Shown here piece after piece: positions 53,694-62,947 of a stretch of DNA of 64,000 nt (positions are counted from its first letter, which is position 1; every line of letters begins with the position of its first letter). The stretch spans positions 1,185,089-1,249,088 of the forward strand of contig NZ_JAALDK010000001.1 in NCBI RefSeq assembly GCF_013366925.1. Direction: 5' to 3'. Both the position numbers and the translations under genes were made by a program. The notes beneath the pieces were generated by a model. That model was given only the letters and a program-made list of their open reading frames with translations. It was not told the DNA's origin and searched no databases. This stretch comes from Paraburkholderia youngii. GTDB lineage: Bacteria > Pseudomonadota > Gammaproteobacteria > Burkholderiales > Burkholderiaceae.

Positions 53694-56600
53694 ATGAATC
53701 GATTCTTCGTCGCCCGGCCGGTTTTCGCGTGGGTCATCGCGCTGTTCATCGTGCTGTTCGGCGCGATCGCGCTCGCGCTGTTGCCGGTCGAGCAGTACCC
53801 CGACGTCGCCCCGCCGTCGCTCAGCATCACCGCGGTGTACAGCGGCGCCGACGCGAACACGCTCGAGCGTACCGTCACGTCGATCGTCGAAGACGAGATG
53901 AACGGCATCGACAATTTCCTGTACATGTCGTCGGTGAGCCGCTCGAACGGCACGATGCAGATCACCGTGGTGCTGAAGCCCGGCACCGATCTCGACGTCG
54001 CGCGCAGCCAGGTGCAGGACCGTCTGAGCCGCGTCGAGCCGCGCCTGCCGCTCGAAGTCCGACAGGTCGGCGTGCGCGTGACGAAGGCGTCATCCGGCTT
54101 TCTGATGCTGCTTGCGCTGCAGGCGACCGACAGTTCCACCAGCGCCGTCGCGATGGGCAACTTCGCGTCGAACAACATCGTCAATGAGCTGCGCCGGATC
54201 GACGGCGTCGGCGACGTGCAGCTATTCGGCTCGTCGTACGCGATGCGGATCTGGATCGATCCGCGCAAGCTCGCGGGCTTTGGTCTGTCGGCGAGCGAGG
54301 TGCTGCAGGCGATCCAGGAGCAGAACAGCCAGACCGCCGGCGGCGGCCTCGGCGATCAGCCGATCGCGCCGGGCTCCGAATTCACCGCGCAGATCGTCAC
54401 GCAAAGCCGCTTCACGACGCCCGAGCAGTTCCGCGAAATCATCGTGCGCGCGAATCCGGATGGCTCGACCGTGCGGGTGGGCGACGTCGCGCGCGTCGAA
54501 CTCGGCAACGACAGCTACGGCAACCTGCTCACCGTCAACGGCAAGGCGTCGGCCGGCATCGCGATCCAGCTCGCGAGCGGCGCGAACGCGCTCGCGGTCG
54601 CCAACGCGGTGCGCCAGCGCATGCGCGAATTGCAGACGATCTTCCCGCGCGGCGTCACGTGGACCGTGCCATTCGACACCACGCCGTTCATCACGACCTC
54701 GGTGCAGGGCGTGATCCGCACGATGGTCGAGGCGCTGCTGCTCGTGACGGTCGTGGTGTTCCTGTTCCTGCAGGACTGGCGCGCGACCGTGATCCCGACG
54801 ATCGTCGTGCCGATCGCGCTGATCGGCACGTGCGCGGGGCTCTATCTGTTCGGGCTGTCGATCAACATTCTGTCGCTGTTCGGCATGGTGGTCGCGATCG
54901 GTATCCTCAACGACGATGCGATCGTCGTCGTCGAAAACGTCGCGCGCATCATGCGCGAGGAAGGGCTCGGCGCGCCGCGCGCAACGGTGAAAGCGATCGG
55001 GCAGATTTCGGGCGCGGCGATCGCGAGTACGCTGGTGCTCGTCGCGGTGTTCATTCCGATGGCGTTCTTTCCGGGCTCGACGGGCGGGATCTACCGGCAG
55101 TTTTCTGTCACGCTCGCGGTGTCGATCCTGCTGTCGACGGTGCTGGCGCTGACACTCGGCGCGGCGTTGTGCGCGGCGATGTTGCGCAGCGAGGCGGCCG
55201 CCAACGAACGGCCGAAGAACCCGGCCTCACGTCTGCTGCACGGCGTGTTCGGCGGCTTCAATCGCGGGCTCGAAGCGGGCACCACGCGCTATATCGGCGG
55301 CGTCGATGCGATGTTGCGCTCGCCGCTGCGCTGGCTGCTGGTGTTCGTCGCGGCTTGCGCGATCACCGCGTTTTTCTTCACGCGGCTGCCGACCGGCTTT
55401 CTGCCGACCGAGGACCAGGGATACATTTTCGTCACCTATACCGGGCCGCCGGGTTCCACCGACCAGCGCACGCAGCGCGCAATCGATCAGGTCGAGGCAT
55501 TTCTGCGAACGCAGCCGCAGGTGCGCAACGTCGCATCCGTGACGGGCTTCAGCTTCTTCGGCCAGGGGCAATCGGCGGCGCTGTCGTTCGTCGATCTGAA
55601 GCCGTGGGACGAGCGCTCGGGCGAGGAGAATTCGGCGAGCGCGCTGGTGCGTCGCGCGAACGCCGCGTTCCGGCAGATTCCCGAGGCGATCATTTTTGCG
55701 CTCGATCCGCCGCCGATTCCGTCGCTCGGCACCGCGACCGGCTTCACGATGAAGATCCAGGATCGCAGCGGCGTCGGCGGCGAAGCGCTGCAACAGGCCG
55801 CGCGGCGCATGATGATCGAGGCGTCGCAAAGCCCTCTTCTCGCCGGCGTGCGCGCCGAGGGCATGCCGGAGGCGCCGCAACTGTATGTCGAGATCGACCG
55901 CGTGAAGGCGCGCGCGCTCGGTCTGCAGATCGGCCAGGTGAACCAGGCGCTTGCGCTGACGTTCGGTTCGAACTACGTGAACGACTTCGTGTTCGAGGGC
56001 AACGTGCTGCGCGTGCTGTTGCAGGCGGACGCCGAACAACGCATGCGCGCCGAGGACGTGAGCGCGCTGCGCCTGCGCAACAACCGCGGCGAGATGGTGC
56101 CGTTCTCGGCGTTCTCGCACGTGCGCTGGATTTCCGGGCCGCAGCAGCTCGAACGCTATAACGGCTTTCCGTCCGCGACGCTGTCGGGGCAGGCCGCGCC
56201 CGGCCGTTCGAGCGGCGCGGCGATCGCCGAGATGGAACGCATCGCGTCGCGCGTGTTGACCGGCAGCCTGAGCTACGAATGGACCGGCACCGCGTTCGAG
56301 GAAAAACAGGCGAGCGGGCAGATCGGCATGCTGCTGGGGTTGTCGCTCGTGGTCGTGTTCCTGCTGCTGGCGGCGCTGTACGAGAGCTGGGCGATTCCGG
56401 TCGCGGTGTTGCTGATCATCCCGTTCGGCGTGATCGGCGCGGTAGTGCTGACGATGCTGCGTGGACTGTCCGCGGACGTGTACTTCAACATCGGCCTCGT
56501 GACGATCATCGGCCTTGCCGCGAAGAACGCGATTCTGATCGTCGAGTTCGCGATCAAGGAGGAAGCCGCAGGAAAGGACGCGCACGCCGCCGCGAAGAAC

Positions 56601-56891
56601 GGCGCGCAGCAGCGTCTGCGCCCTATTCTGATGACTAGCGTCACGTTCGTGCTGGGCATGCTGCCGCTCGTGCTCGCGACCGGCGCGGGCGCTGCGAGCC
56701 GGCGCGCGGTCGGCACCGGCGTGATGGGCAGCATGCTGACCGCGACGATGTTCGGCATCTTCTTTACGCCGTTGTTCTATGTCGCCGCGCGTCGCTGGCT
56801 GAGCCGCAAGAAGCGCAGCATCGATCTGGACGATGACGATCGGCCAACGGCCACGCCGGGCGAATTGGGTGGAGGGCAGCGCGATGCGTAA
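53694..56891 (+). CDS. RND efflux pump, inner-membrane transporter (AmrB/MexB-like)
   Basis: A 1065-residue HAE1-type RND transporter with 12 transmembrane helices. The N-terminus FFVARPVFAWVIALFIVLFG and the proton-relay motif GILNDDAIVVVENV (Asp-Asp in helix 4) are characteristic. FFTRLPTGFLPTEDQGYIFV and GLAAKNAILIVEFAIKE mark the second half. It exports drugs or solvents, driven by protons. Full length. The outer-membrane gene starts inside its last codons. Confidence 0.95.
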   Translation: MNRFFVARPVFAWVIALFIVLFGAIALALLPVEQYPDVAPPSLSITAVYSGADANTLERTVTSIVEDEMNGIDNFLYMSSVSRSNGTMQITVVLKPGTDLDVARSQVQDRLSRVEPRLPLEVRQVGVRVTKASSGFLMLLALQATDSSTSAVAMGNFASNNIVNELRRIDGVGDVQLFGSSYAMRIWIDPRKLAGFGLSASEVLQAIQEQNSQTAGGGLGDQPIAPGSEFTAQIVTQSRFTTPEQFREIIVRANPDGSTVRVGDVARVELGNDSYGNLLTVNGKASAGIAIQLASGANALAVANAVRQRMRELQTIFPRGVTWTVPFDTTPFITTSVQGVIRTMVEALLLVTVVVFLFLQDWRATVIPTIVVPIALIGTCAGLYLFGLSINILSLFGMVVAIGILNDDAIVVVENVARIMREEGLGAPRATVKAIGQISGAAIASTLVLVAVFIPMAFFPGSTGGIYRQFSVTLAVSILLSTVLALTLGAALCAAMLRSEAAANERPKNPASRLLHGVFGGFNRGLEAGTTRYIGGVDAMLRSPLRWLLVFVAACAITAFFFTRLPTGFLPTEDQGYIFVTYTGPPGSTDQRTQRAIDQVEAFLRTQPQVRNVASVTGFSFFGQGQSAALSFVDLKPWDERSGEENSASALVRRANAAFRQIPEAIIFALDPPPIPSLGTATGFTMKIQDRSGVGGEALQQAARRMMIEASQSPLLAGVRAEGMPEAPQLYVEIDRVKARALGLQIGQVNQALALTFGSNYVNDFVFEGNVLRVLLQADAEQRMRAEDVSALRLRNNRGEMVPFSAFSHVRWISGPQQLERYNGFPSATLSGQAAPGRSSGAAIAEMERIASRVLTGSLSYEWTGTAFEEKQASGQIGMLLGLSLVVVFLLLAALYESWAIPVAVLLIIPFGVIGAVVLTMLRGLSADVYFNIGLVTIIGLAAKNAILIVEFAIKEEAAGKDAHAAAKNGAQQRLRPILMTSVTFVLGMLPLVLATGAGAASRRAVGTGVMGSMLTATMFGIFFTPLFYVAARRWLSRKKRSIDLDDDDRPTATPGELGGGQRDA

Positions 56892-58401
56892 GAGCCTTCA
56901 TCAGAGCCTTCATCAGAGCCTTCATCGGTGCCTTCATAAGCGCCTGCTGCTGCCCCTCTTCTGCTGCGCGCTCGCCGCCTGCAACTTTGCGCCGAAGTAT
57001 CAGCAGCCCTCACTGCCGATCGCCGATCATTTCGACACGACGGAGACCGCCAATCCGGCCACCGCGCATCTGGCAAGCGAAGTCGACTGGCAGACCTTCT
57101 TCGCCGATCCGCAACTGAAGCTGCTGATCGAGGCCGCGCTCGAGCACAACCGCGATCTCGCCGCGTCGATCGCGCGCATCGAGCAGGCGCGCGCGTTCTA
57201 TCGCATCCAGAACGCCGCGCGTTTGCCGCAGGTCAATGCGAACGCGGCTGCGACCCGCACGAAGGCGCCGCTCGGTTCGATCGATCCCGAGTTCGACAAC
57301 ACTGACATCTCGGTCCAGTTCAACCAGTACAACGTGCAGGCCGCGGTGACGTCGTTCGAACTCGATTTCTGGGGGCGCGTGCGCAACACCAGCGAAGCGG
57401 CGCGGCGTCGGTATCTGGCCACCGTCGACGCGCAGCACGCGTTTCGTTTGTCGCTGATCGGCAATGTCGCGTCGAACTACTACGCGATCCGTTCGGGGGA
57501 AGAAGGCATCGCGCTCGCGCAGCAGACGCTCGACAGCCGGCGCTACGCGCTGGAAGTCGCGAAGATGCGGCTCGACGCGGGCGTCACGTCGATGGTCGAT
57601 TACGACCAGGCCGCCATTCTCGTCACGCAGGCGCAAACGCAGCTCGCGGAGCTGCAACGGACCACCGCGCAGCAGCGCAATCTGCTCGAGGTGCTGATCG
57701 GCGGCCCGCTGAACGAGGCGCTACCGCAAGCGCCGCCTATCGCCGACGCCGCGCAGTTCCGCGAGCTCGATGCGGGCCTGCCCTCCGCGTTGCTGATCGA
57801 CCGGCCGGACATCCAGCAGGCCGAGCAGCAGCTGCGCGCGGCCAATGCCGACATCGGCGCCGCTCGCGCGGACTTTTTCCCGCGCATCGCGCTGACGGGC
57901 AGCTTCGGTTATGTGTCGCCCGAACTCGGCGATCTGTTCGTGCCGGCCAAACAGGCGTGGTCGTTCGGCGCGCTGGTCGGCATGCCGATCTTCGATGCGG
58001 GACAGCGCCAGGCGCAACTCGCGCAGGCGCGCGCGCGGCGCGACGAACTGGTCGCCGACTATCAGCGCACGGTGCAGAACGCGTTTCGCGAGGTCTCCGA
58101 TGCATTGGTCGCACGGCAACGCTACAAGGAGCAGATCGCGGCGCAGGAGCAGGCGGTGCAGGCGCAGCGGCAGCTCGCCGAAACGGCGGAGCTGCGCTAC
58201 GAAAACGGGATCTCGATCTACCTCGAGGTTGTGGATGCGCGACGCAATCAGTTTGCCGCCGAGCAGCAGCTGATCCAGCTTCGGGCGACGGCCTTGCAGA
58301 ATGGCGTGTCGCTCTACGTCGCGTTGGGGGGCGGACCCGACGAGCCGCCGAACGTATCGCACAGCACGTCTCACGCGGATGGGGTCCAGCCGTCCAACTG
58401 A
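56884..58401 (+). CDS. Outer membrane efflux channel lipoprotein (OprA/NodT family)
   Basis: A 505-residue TolC-like channel. The signal peptide is unusual: residues 4-18 are four near-identical SLHQ units encoded by 12-base tandem repeats. The lipobox ALAAC is near residue 33, then FAPKYQQPSLPIADHF, VDWQTFFADPQLKLLIEAAL and a second half with FFPRIALTGSFGYVSPEL. Overlaps the transporter gene by eight bases. Confidence 0.92.
   Translation: MRKSLHQSLHQSLHRCLHKRLLLPLFCCALAACNFAPKYQQPSLPIADHFDTTETANPATAHLASEVDWQTFFADPQLKLLIEAALEHNRDLAASIARIEQARAFYRIQNAARLPQVNANAAATRTKAPLGSIDPEFDNTDISVQFNQYNVQAAVTSFELDFWGRVRNTSEAARRRYLATVDAQHAFRLSLIGNVASNYYAIRSGEEGIALAQQTLDSRRYALEVAKMRLDAGVTSMVDYDQAAILVTQAQTQLAELQRTTAQQRNLLEVLIGGPLNEALPQAPPIADAAQFRELDAGLPSALLIDRPDIQQAEQQLRAANADIGAARADFFPRIALTGSFGYVSPELGDLFVPAKQAWSFGALVGMPIFDAGQRQAQLAQARARRDELVADYQRTVQNAFREVSDALVARQRYKEQIAAQEQAVQAQRQLAETAELRYENGISIYLEVVDARRNQFAAEQQLIQLRATALQNGVSLYVALGGGPDEPPNVSHSTSHADGVQPSN
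56893..56940 (+). repeat. 12-bp tandem repeat in the signal peptide of the efflux channel gene
   Basis: Four 12-base units: agccttcatcag twice exactly, then agccttcatcgg and tgccttcataag. They encode SLHQ, SLHQ, SLHR and CLHK in frame. As the unit is a multiple of three, slippage would lengthen or shorten the signal peptide N-region without a frameshift. Confidence 0.9.
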
Positions 58402-58431
58402 GGCACGCGCGCTGCATCAGCGCGTCGTGCC
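58402..58431. terminator. Hairpin between convergent efflux and protease genes
   Basis: GGCACGCGCGCTG (58402-58414) pairs with CAGCGCGTCGTGCC (58418-58431) with one bulged T and a three-base loop. It lies directly after the efflux operon stop and before the convergent protease stop. No T-run follows, so termination would not be classical. Confidence 0.45.
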
Positions 58432-58464
58432 CGCCGCCGGCATTGCACCGGCGGGTTCTACTCA

Positions 58465-59883
58465 TCAGCCAAGCGTCACGTCGACCGACGCTTGTTCACC
58501 ATCGCGCACCACGGTGACGGACACGCTTTCGTCCGCCTGCGCGATCATGCGGCGCAACTGCTCGACGCCGCGAATCACCTTGCCATCGACGGCAACGATG
58601 ATGTCGCCCGCCTGAATGCCTGCCTCGGCGGCCGGACCGGTGGCCTGCTGCACCACCACGCCGCCCGGCAGCTGCGCTTGCTGGAGTTCGTCGCGGCTCA
58701 GCGGGCGCACGGCGACGCCCAGACGCGGACGGTTTTGCTGCTGCGGTTGGGGCTGCTGCTCTTCGCGCGGCTCGGCCGACGCCAAGTCCGACGCTTGCTG
58801 CGTCCCCACCGTCACCGACAGCTTGTTTTCGCTGCCGTTGCGCCACACGCTGATCGTCGCTTTGCTGCCCGGCGACAGTTGCGCAACCTGACCGACCAAT
58901 TCCCTGGTGTTATCGATATGCTTGCCGTTCACTCCGACGATCACGTCGCCCTGGCGCAGACCGGCTGCGTGCGCGGGACCATTCGGATCGACGGAGCCGA
59001 CCAGTGCGCCGCCCGTCGAGTCGAGGCCGAGCGCCTTCGCCTTGTCGGCGCTGAGCGGCTGCACGGCCACGCCGATGCGGCCGCGAGTCACGTGACCAGT
59101 GCTCACGAGCTGGTCTTTCACGTGCATCGCCGCATCGATCGGAATTGCGAACGACAGACCCTGGAAGCCACCGGTGCGCGAGTAGATCATCGAGTTGATG
59201 CCGATCACTTCGCCATTCAGATTGAACAGCGGACCACCCGAGTTGCCCGGATTGACCGGCACGTCGGTCTGGATGAACGGGATCGGGCTATCGTCGGACA
59301 TCGAGCGCGATTTCGCGCTGATGATGCCCGAGGTCACCGTGCTGTCGAAGCCGTACGGCGAGCCGATTGCAACGACCCATTCGCCGACCTTGCTGCTGTC
59401 CGGGTTGCCGATCTTCACGGTCGGCAGATTGTTCGCGTCGATCTTGACGACGGCGACGTCGGTGGTCTTGTCCTTGCCGATCACACGGGCGCGGAATTCG
59501 CGGCCGTCGGTGAGCTTCACGCTCACGCTGGTCGCGCCGTCGACGACGTGATTGTTGGTCAGGATGTACCCGTCCTGGCTGATGATGAAGCCCGAGCCGA
59601 GCGCTTCGCCGCCGCTCTTGCGTTGACCGTTCTCGTCGATCGACGCGGCTTCCTTGACGCCGATATGCACGACCGCCGGACCATAGCGCGTGACGATGCT
59701 GGAGAAGTCGGGCGCCGACGAGCGCGAGCCGACGATATCGGACACCGCATGCAGCGACGACGTCGAGCCCTGCGTGTCGCTCACGGATGCATCGGCATTG
59801 CGATGGCTCAGTGCATACGCGCCGCCAAAGGCGAGTACTACGCAAATCGCAGCGCTACCGCTCCAGTATTTTTTCGTGGTCAT
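58465..59883 (-). CDS. HtrA/DegP-family periplasmic serine protease
   Basis: A 472-residue Do-like protease. Signal anchor at about residues 9-28. Catalytic triad: His in ILTNNHVVDG, Asp in KTTDVAVVKID, and Ser in NPGNSGGPLFN. Two PDZ domains follow: GRIGVAVQPLSADKAKAL and the C-terminal RLGVAVRPLSRDELQQAQ, separated by a Gln/Pro-rich linker (REEQQPQPQQQNRP). It degrades or refolds damaged periplasmic proteins. A TTG six bases upstream of the ATG is possible. Confidence 0.93.
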   Translation of the reverse strand: MTTKKYWSGSAAICVVLAFGGAYALSHRNADASVSDTQGSTSSLHAVSDIVGSRSSAPDFSSIVTRYGPAVVHIGVKEAASIDENGQRKSGGEALGSGFIISQDGYILTNNHVVDGATSVSVKLTDGREFRARVIGKDKTTDVAVVKIDANNLPTVKIGNPDSSKVGEWVVAIGSPYGFDSTVTSGIISAKSRSMSDDSPIPFIQTDVPVNPGNSGGPLFNLNGEVIGINSMIYSRTGGFQGLSFAIPIDAAMHVKDQLVSTGHVTRGRIGVAVQPLSADKAKALGLDSTGGALVGSVDPNGPAHAAGLRQGDVIVGVNGKHIDNTRELVGQVAQLSPGSKATISVWRNGSENKLSVTVGTQQASDLASAEPREEQQPQPQQQNRPRLGVAVRPLSRDELQQAQLPGGVVVQQATGPAAEAGIQAGDIIVAVDGKVIRGVEQLRRMIAQADESVSVTVVRDGEQASVDVTLG

Positions 59884-60111
59884 AGTCAAGGGAATATTGC
59901 CGAAAATTTCGAGATGGATGCGTAATGTAGTGGCCTCCTCTTAAACAAGGCTTAAAGATGGTGCTCGATCAGAACAGGCGAAGAAGCCTTGATTTGTGGG
60001 TCATTTGCGCGCCGTGCGCGCTTGTGGCCACCGTTGCGCATGCACCTGTCGCGCGATGTGAGGATGAATGCACGAGTGGCTTATCGTGCCCGACCGGTGA
60101 TTTCCCCAGGA

Positions 60112-60140
60112 TTGACCTCGCCGAAACCGGTTCCGATAAT
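60112..60140 (+). promoter_or_regulatory. Sigma70 promoter of the cupin-MFS-SDR operon
   Basis: TTGACC at 60112-60117 and GATAAT at 60135-60140 with the ideal 17-base spacing, each matching the consensus at five of six positions. Transcription should begin near 60147, directly before the repeated GTGGA half-sites, so a repressor bound there would block it. Confidence 0.7.
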
Positions 60141-60149
60141 AACCATATC

Positions 60150-60174
60150 GTGGACTTGATATCCACCATGTGGA
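60150..60174. promoter_or_regulatory. Probable IclR-type operator: three GTGGA half-sites
   Basis: GTGGA-N7-TCCAC-N3-GTGGA: alternately oriented half-sites at 60150-60154, 60162-60166 and 60170-60174, overlapping the expected transcription start. TGGA/TCCA-type half-sites are frequent in IclR-family operators, and an IclR regulator is encoded at the end of the same cluster (62948). Confidence 0.55.
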
Positions 60175-60213
60175 CATGAAGTTCTTTTGGCACACTTCGC
60201 GAGGAATTTCCCC

Positions 60214-60735
60214 ATGCCAGAGGCCAATCAATCCGATTTGACGCCGTACCAGCTGCCGTTCCCGAAGGAAGCGCAAAAGGAAATCGTCGTGCCCTTCGCG
60301 ATTCCGACCGACGAACGCGTGTGGGTCCCGCAGGCCGAAAACGTGTCGTTCCGTCCGCTGTGCCTGAACGCGTCGCAGGGATACTGGATGAATCTGCTGC
60401 GCGTGCGCCGCTCGGGTGTGCTGAGCCGGCATCGTCATCCGCAGGCCGTGCACGGCATGGTGCTCAAGGGCCACTGGCGCTATCTCGAACATGATTGGGT
60501 CGCAACCGAAGGCAGCTATGTGTACGAGCCGCCGGGCGAAACGCATACCTTGTATGTGCCAGAGGACGTCGAGGAAATGATCACGTACTTCCAGGTCAAC
60601 GGCGTGATGTTCTATTGCGATCCGTACGGCAACCACACCGGCTACGAAGACGTGTTCACGAAGATCGACATGTGCCGCAAGCACTACGCGGCGATCGGGC
60701 TCGGCGAAGACTACGTCGATCAGTTCATCCGGTAA
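60214..60735 (+). CDS. Cupin protein, 2,4'-dihydroxyacetophenone dioxygenase-like
   Basis: A 173-residue single-domain cupin. The metal-binding motif is in LSRHRHPQAVHGMVLKGHWR, with a second motif around YEPPGETHTLYVPEDVEEMI. This matches the 2,4'-dihydroxyacetophenone dioxygenase family, which cleaves a C-C bond using iron. Start ATG 60214 with gagg nine bases upstream. First gene of an operon with an MFS transporter and an SDR, suggesting breakdown of an imported carbonyl or acid compound. Confidence 0.82.
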   Translation: MPEANQSDLTPYQLPFPKEAQKEIVVPFAIPTDERVWVPQAENVSFRPLCLNASQGYWMNLLRVRRSGVLSRHRHPQAVHGMVLKGHWRYLEHDWVATEGSYVYEPPGETHTLYVPEDVEEMITYFQVNGVMFYCDPYGNHTGYEDVFTKIDMCRKHYAAIGLGEDYVDQFIR

Positions 60736-60818
60736 ACAACGCGCCCGACGACTCTGCAATACCAGGCGTCACAGCAACACCATCCCACCCAGCAGGACAC
60801 ATTGCGCAGGAGACAAGC

Positions 60819-62120
60819 ATGCTTCAGAAGTCGCAGCGTCTGAAACGTATCCAGGTGGTGGCCGTCGTCTTCCTGACGGTTGCGGGCATCGTCAATTATC
60901 TCGACCGCAGCACGCTGTCGATCGCGAATCATCTGGTCAGCGAGGAGTTGCATCTGTCCGCTTCGCAGATGGGCTTGCTGCTGTCCGCGTTCTCGTTGTC
61001 GTACGCGTTCGCTCAGTTGCCGGTCGGCGCACTGCTCGACCGTTTCGGCTCGCGCGTGATGCTCGGCCTCGGCATGCTCGTATGGTCGATCGCCCAGGTC
61101 GCGGGCGGCTTCATCCAGACGCTCAATCACTTCCTGAGCGCGCGGGTCGTGCTCGGCATCGCCGAGGCGCCGCTCTTTCCGGCCGGCGCGAAAGTCGTCA
61201 GCGAATGGTTCGCGGTACGCGAGCGCGGCACGCCGATCGGCACCTTCATCTCGTCATCCACCATCGCGCCGATGATCGCACCGCCGCTGCTCACGGTGCT
61301 GATGCTGGCCTTCGGATGGCGAACGATGTTCGTCATCATGGGCGTGGTCGGCATAATCGTCGCGCTCGCATGGTACGTCGTCTATCGTAATCGCAGCGAG
61401 ATCGCGCTGACCGAAGCCGAAACCGCGCATTTGAACGAAGGCGCAACCGCCCAGGAAAACCCGCAGGGCCTCAGCTGGTCCGAATGGGGCGCGCTGTTCA
61501 AGCTGCGCAATACGTGGGGCATGATCTTCGGCTTCATGGGCGTGATCTACATGGTCTGGCTCTATCTGACCTGGCTGCCCGGCTATCTGGAGCGCGAGCG
61601 TCATTTGAGCATCGCGCACACCGGCTGGCTCGTCGCGATTCCCTATGTGTTCGGCACGATCGGCATGGCGAGCAGCGGCGTGATCGCCGACTATCTGTTG
61701 AAGCGCGGCATGGCGCCGATCCGCAGCCGCAAGTGGCCGCTGTGCATCGGCCTCGTCGGCGCGGCCGCGTTCACGGTGCCGGCCGCCTACACGCCGAGCA
61801 CGACGCTCGCGATCGTCTACGTGTCGCTCGCGATGCTGTTCGTGAACCTGTCGAGCGGCAGCGCATGGGCGCTCGTCAGCGTCGCCGCGCCGCGCCATCT
61901 GGTGGCGTCGCTCGGCAGCATGCAGAACTTCGGCGGCTATCTGGGCGGCTCGTTCGCGCCGGTGATCACCGGCATCGTCGTCGATCGGACGCATTCGTTC
62001 GTCAACGCGCTCCTGATCAGCGCGGCGGTTGCGTTCGCGGCGGCGCTCGTCTATCTGTTCGTCGTCAAGGAAGTCGCGCCCGCGCCGCTCGCGACCTCGA
62101 TCGAGACCCAACCCACCTGA
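60819..62120 (+). CDS. MFS transporter, anion:cation symporter (ACS) family
   Basis: A 433-residue membrane protein with 12 predicted helices. TVAGIVNYLDRSTLSIANHL in helix 1 and LPVGALLDRFGSRVMLGLGM are signatures of the ACS family that imports organic acids such as hexuronates, glucarate, phthalate or tartrate. Ribosome binding site gcaggaga precedes the ATG at 60819. Lies between the cupin and SDR genes. Confidence 0.88.
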   Translation: MLQKSQRLKRIQVVAVVFLTVAGIVNYLDRSTLSIANHLVSEELHLSASQMGLLLSAFSLSYAFAQLPVGALLDRFGSRVMLGLGMLVWSIAQVAGGFIQTLNHFLSARVVLGIAEAPLFPAGAKVVSEWFAVRERGTPIGTFISSSTIAPMIAPPLLTVLMLAFGWRTMFVIMGVVGIIVALAWYVVYRNRSEIALTEAETAHLNEGATAQENPQGLSWSEWGALFKLRNTWGMIFGFMGVIYMVWLYLTWLPGYLERERHLSIAHTGWLVAIPYVFGTIGMASSGVIADYLLKRGMAPIRSRKWPLCIGLVGAAAFTVPAAYTPSTTLAIVYVSLAMLFVNLSSGSAWALVSVAAPRHLVASLGSMQNFGGYLGGSFAPVITGIVVDRTHSFVNALLISAAVAFAAALVYLFVVKEVAPAPLATSIETQPT

Positions 62121-62133
62121 CGCGGCTTCTCAC

Positions 62134-62862
62134 ATGACATTCCAGAATCAGCTACTCGAAGGCAAGACCGCATTCGTGACCGGCGGCTTGTCCGGCATCG
62201 GCGCGGCAATCGCCAACGCGCTCGCGCACCTCGGGGCGCACACGGTTGCGGCCGGTTTGCCGCTGCCCGAACGCGCACCCGATACGCTCGATCGCGAGAT
62301 TCCGCGCGTCACGCTGGACGTGCGCTCGGCCGAGGCGGTAAGCGCAGCGGTTAACGCGTTCGAGCGTCTCGACATCGTGGTCAACTGCGCGGGCGTGATC
62401 AGCCGCGTCGAAGAACATCGGCTCGACGTATTCGAACGCGTGATGGATATCAATCTGAACGGCACGATGCGGGTGTGCGCGGCCGCGCGCGACTTGCTGA
62501 AGGCATCGGCGGGCTGCATCGTGAACACGGCGTCGATGCTGAGTTTTTTCGGCGGCGGTCTCGTGCCCGCCTATAGCGCGAGCAAGGGCGCGGTGGCGCA
62601 GCTAACGAAGTCGCTCGCGATCGCGTATGCGGCCGACGGCATTCGCGTCAATGCGGTGGCGCCGGGCTGGATCGCAACGCCGCTCACGCAGGCGTTGCAG
62701 GACGACGCTGCCCGCTCGCAGGCAATTCTCGAGCGCACACCGCTGCGTCGCTGGGGCACGCCTGAAGAAGTCGCGCAGGTCGCGGTGTTCCTCTGCACGC
62801 CGGCGGCATCGTTCATGACGGGCGCGATCGTTCCGGTCGACGGCGGATATCTGGTCGCGTGA
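62134..62862 (+). CDS. Short-chain dehydrogenase/reductase
   Basis: A 242-residue SDR. Cofactor motif TGGLSGIG at residues 16-23, NAG region NCAGVIS, catalytic Ser-Tyr-Lys in NTASMLSFFGG and YSASKGAV, and PGWIATPLT. Oxidises or reduces a hydroxyl or keto group with NAD(P). Begins 13 bases after the MFS gene and is the last gene of the operon. Confidence 0.92.
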   Translation: MTFQNQLLEGKTAFVTGGLSGIGAAIANALAHLGAHTVAAGLPLPERAPDTLDREIPRVTLDVRSAEAVSAAVNAFERLDIVVNCAGVISRVEEHRLDVFERVMDINLNGTMRVCAAARDLLKASAGCIVNTASMLSFFGGGLVPAYSASKGAVAQLTKSLAIAYAADGIRVNAVAPGWIATPLTQALQDDAARSQAILERTPLRRWGTPEEVAQVAVFLCTPAASFMTGAIVPVDGGYLVA

Positions 62863-62947
62863 GCGAGTCGTTGCGTGAAGCGGCGTCACCGTCGATTGAG
62901 GCCATCGATAAAGGCATAATTGCGTACCCCTGCCCTGCCTCTGTGTA

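Noticed and set aside
56893..56940. Tandem repeat considered as a CRISPR-like array
   Set aside because: Units are 12 bases, directly adjacent without spacers and inside a coding sequence.
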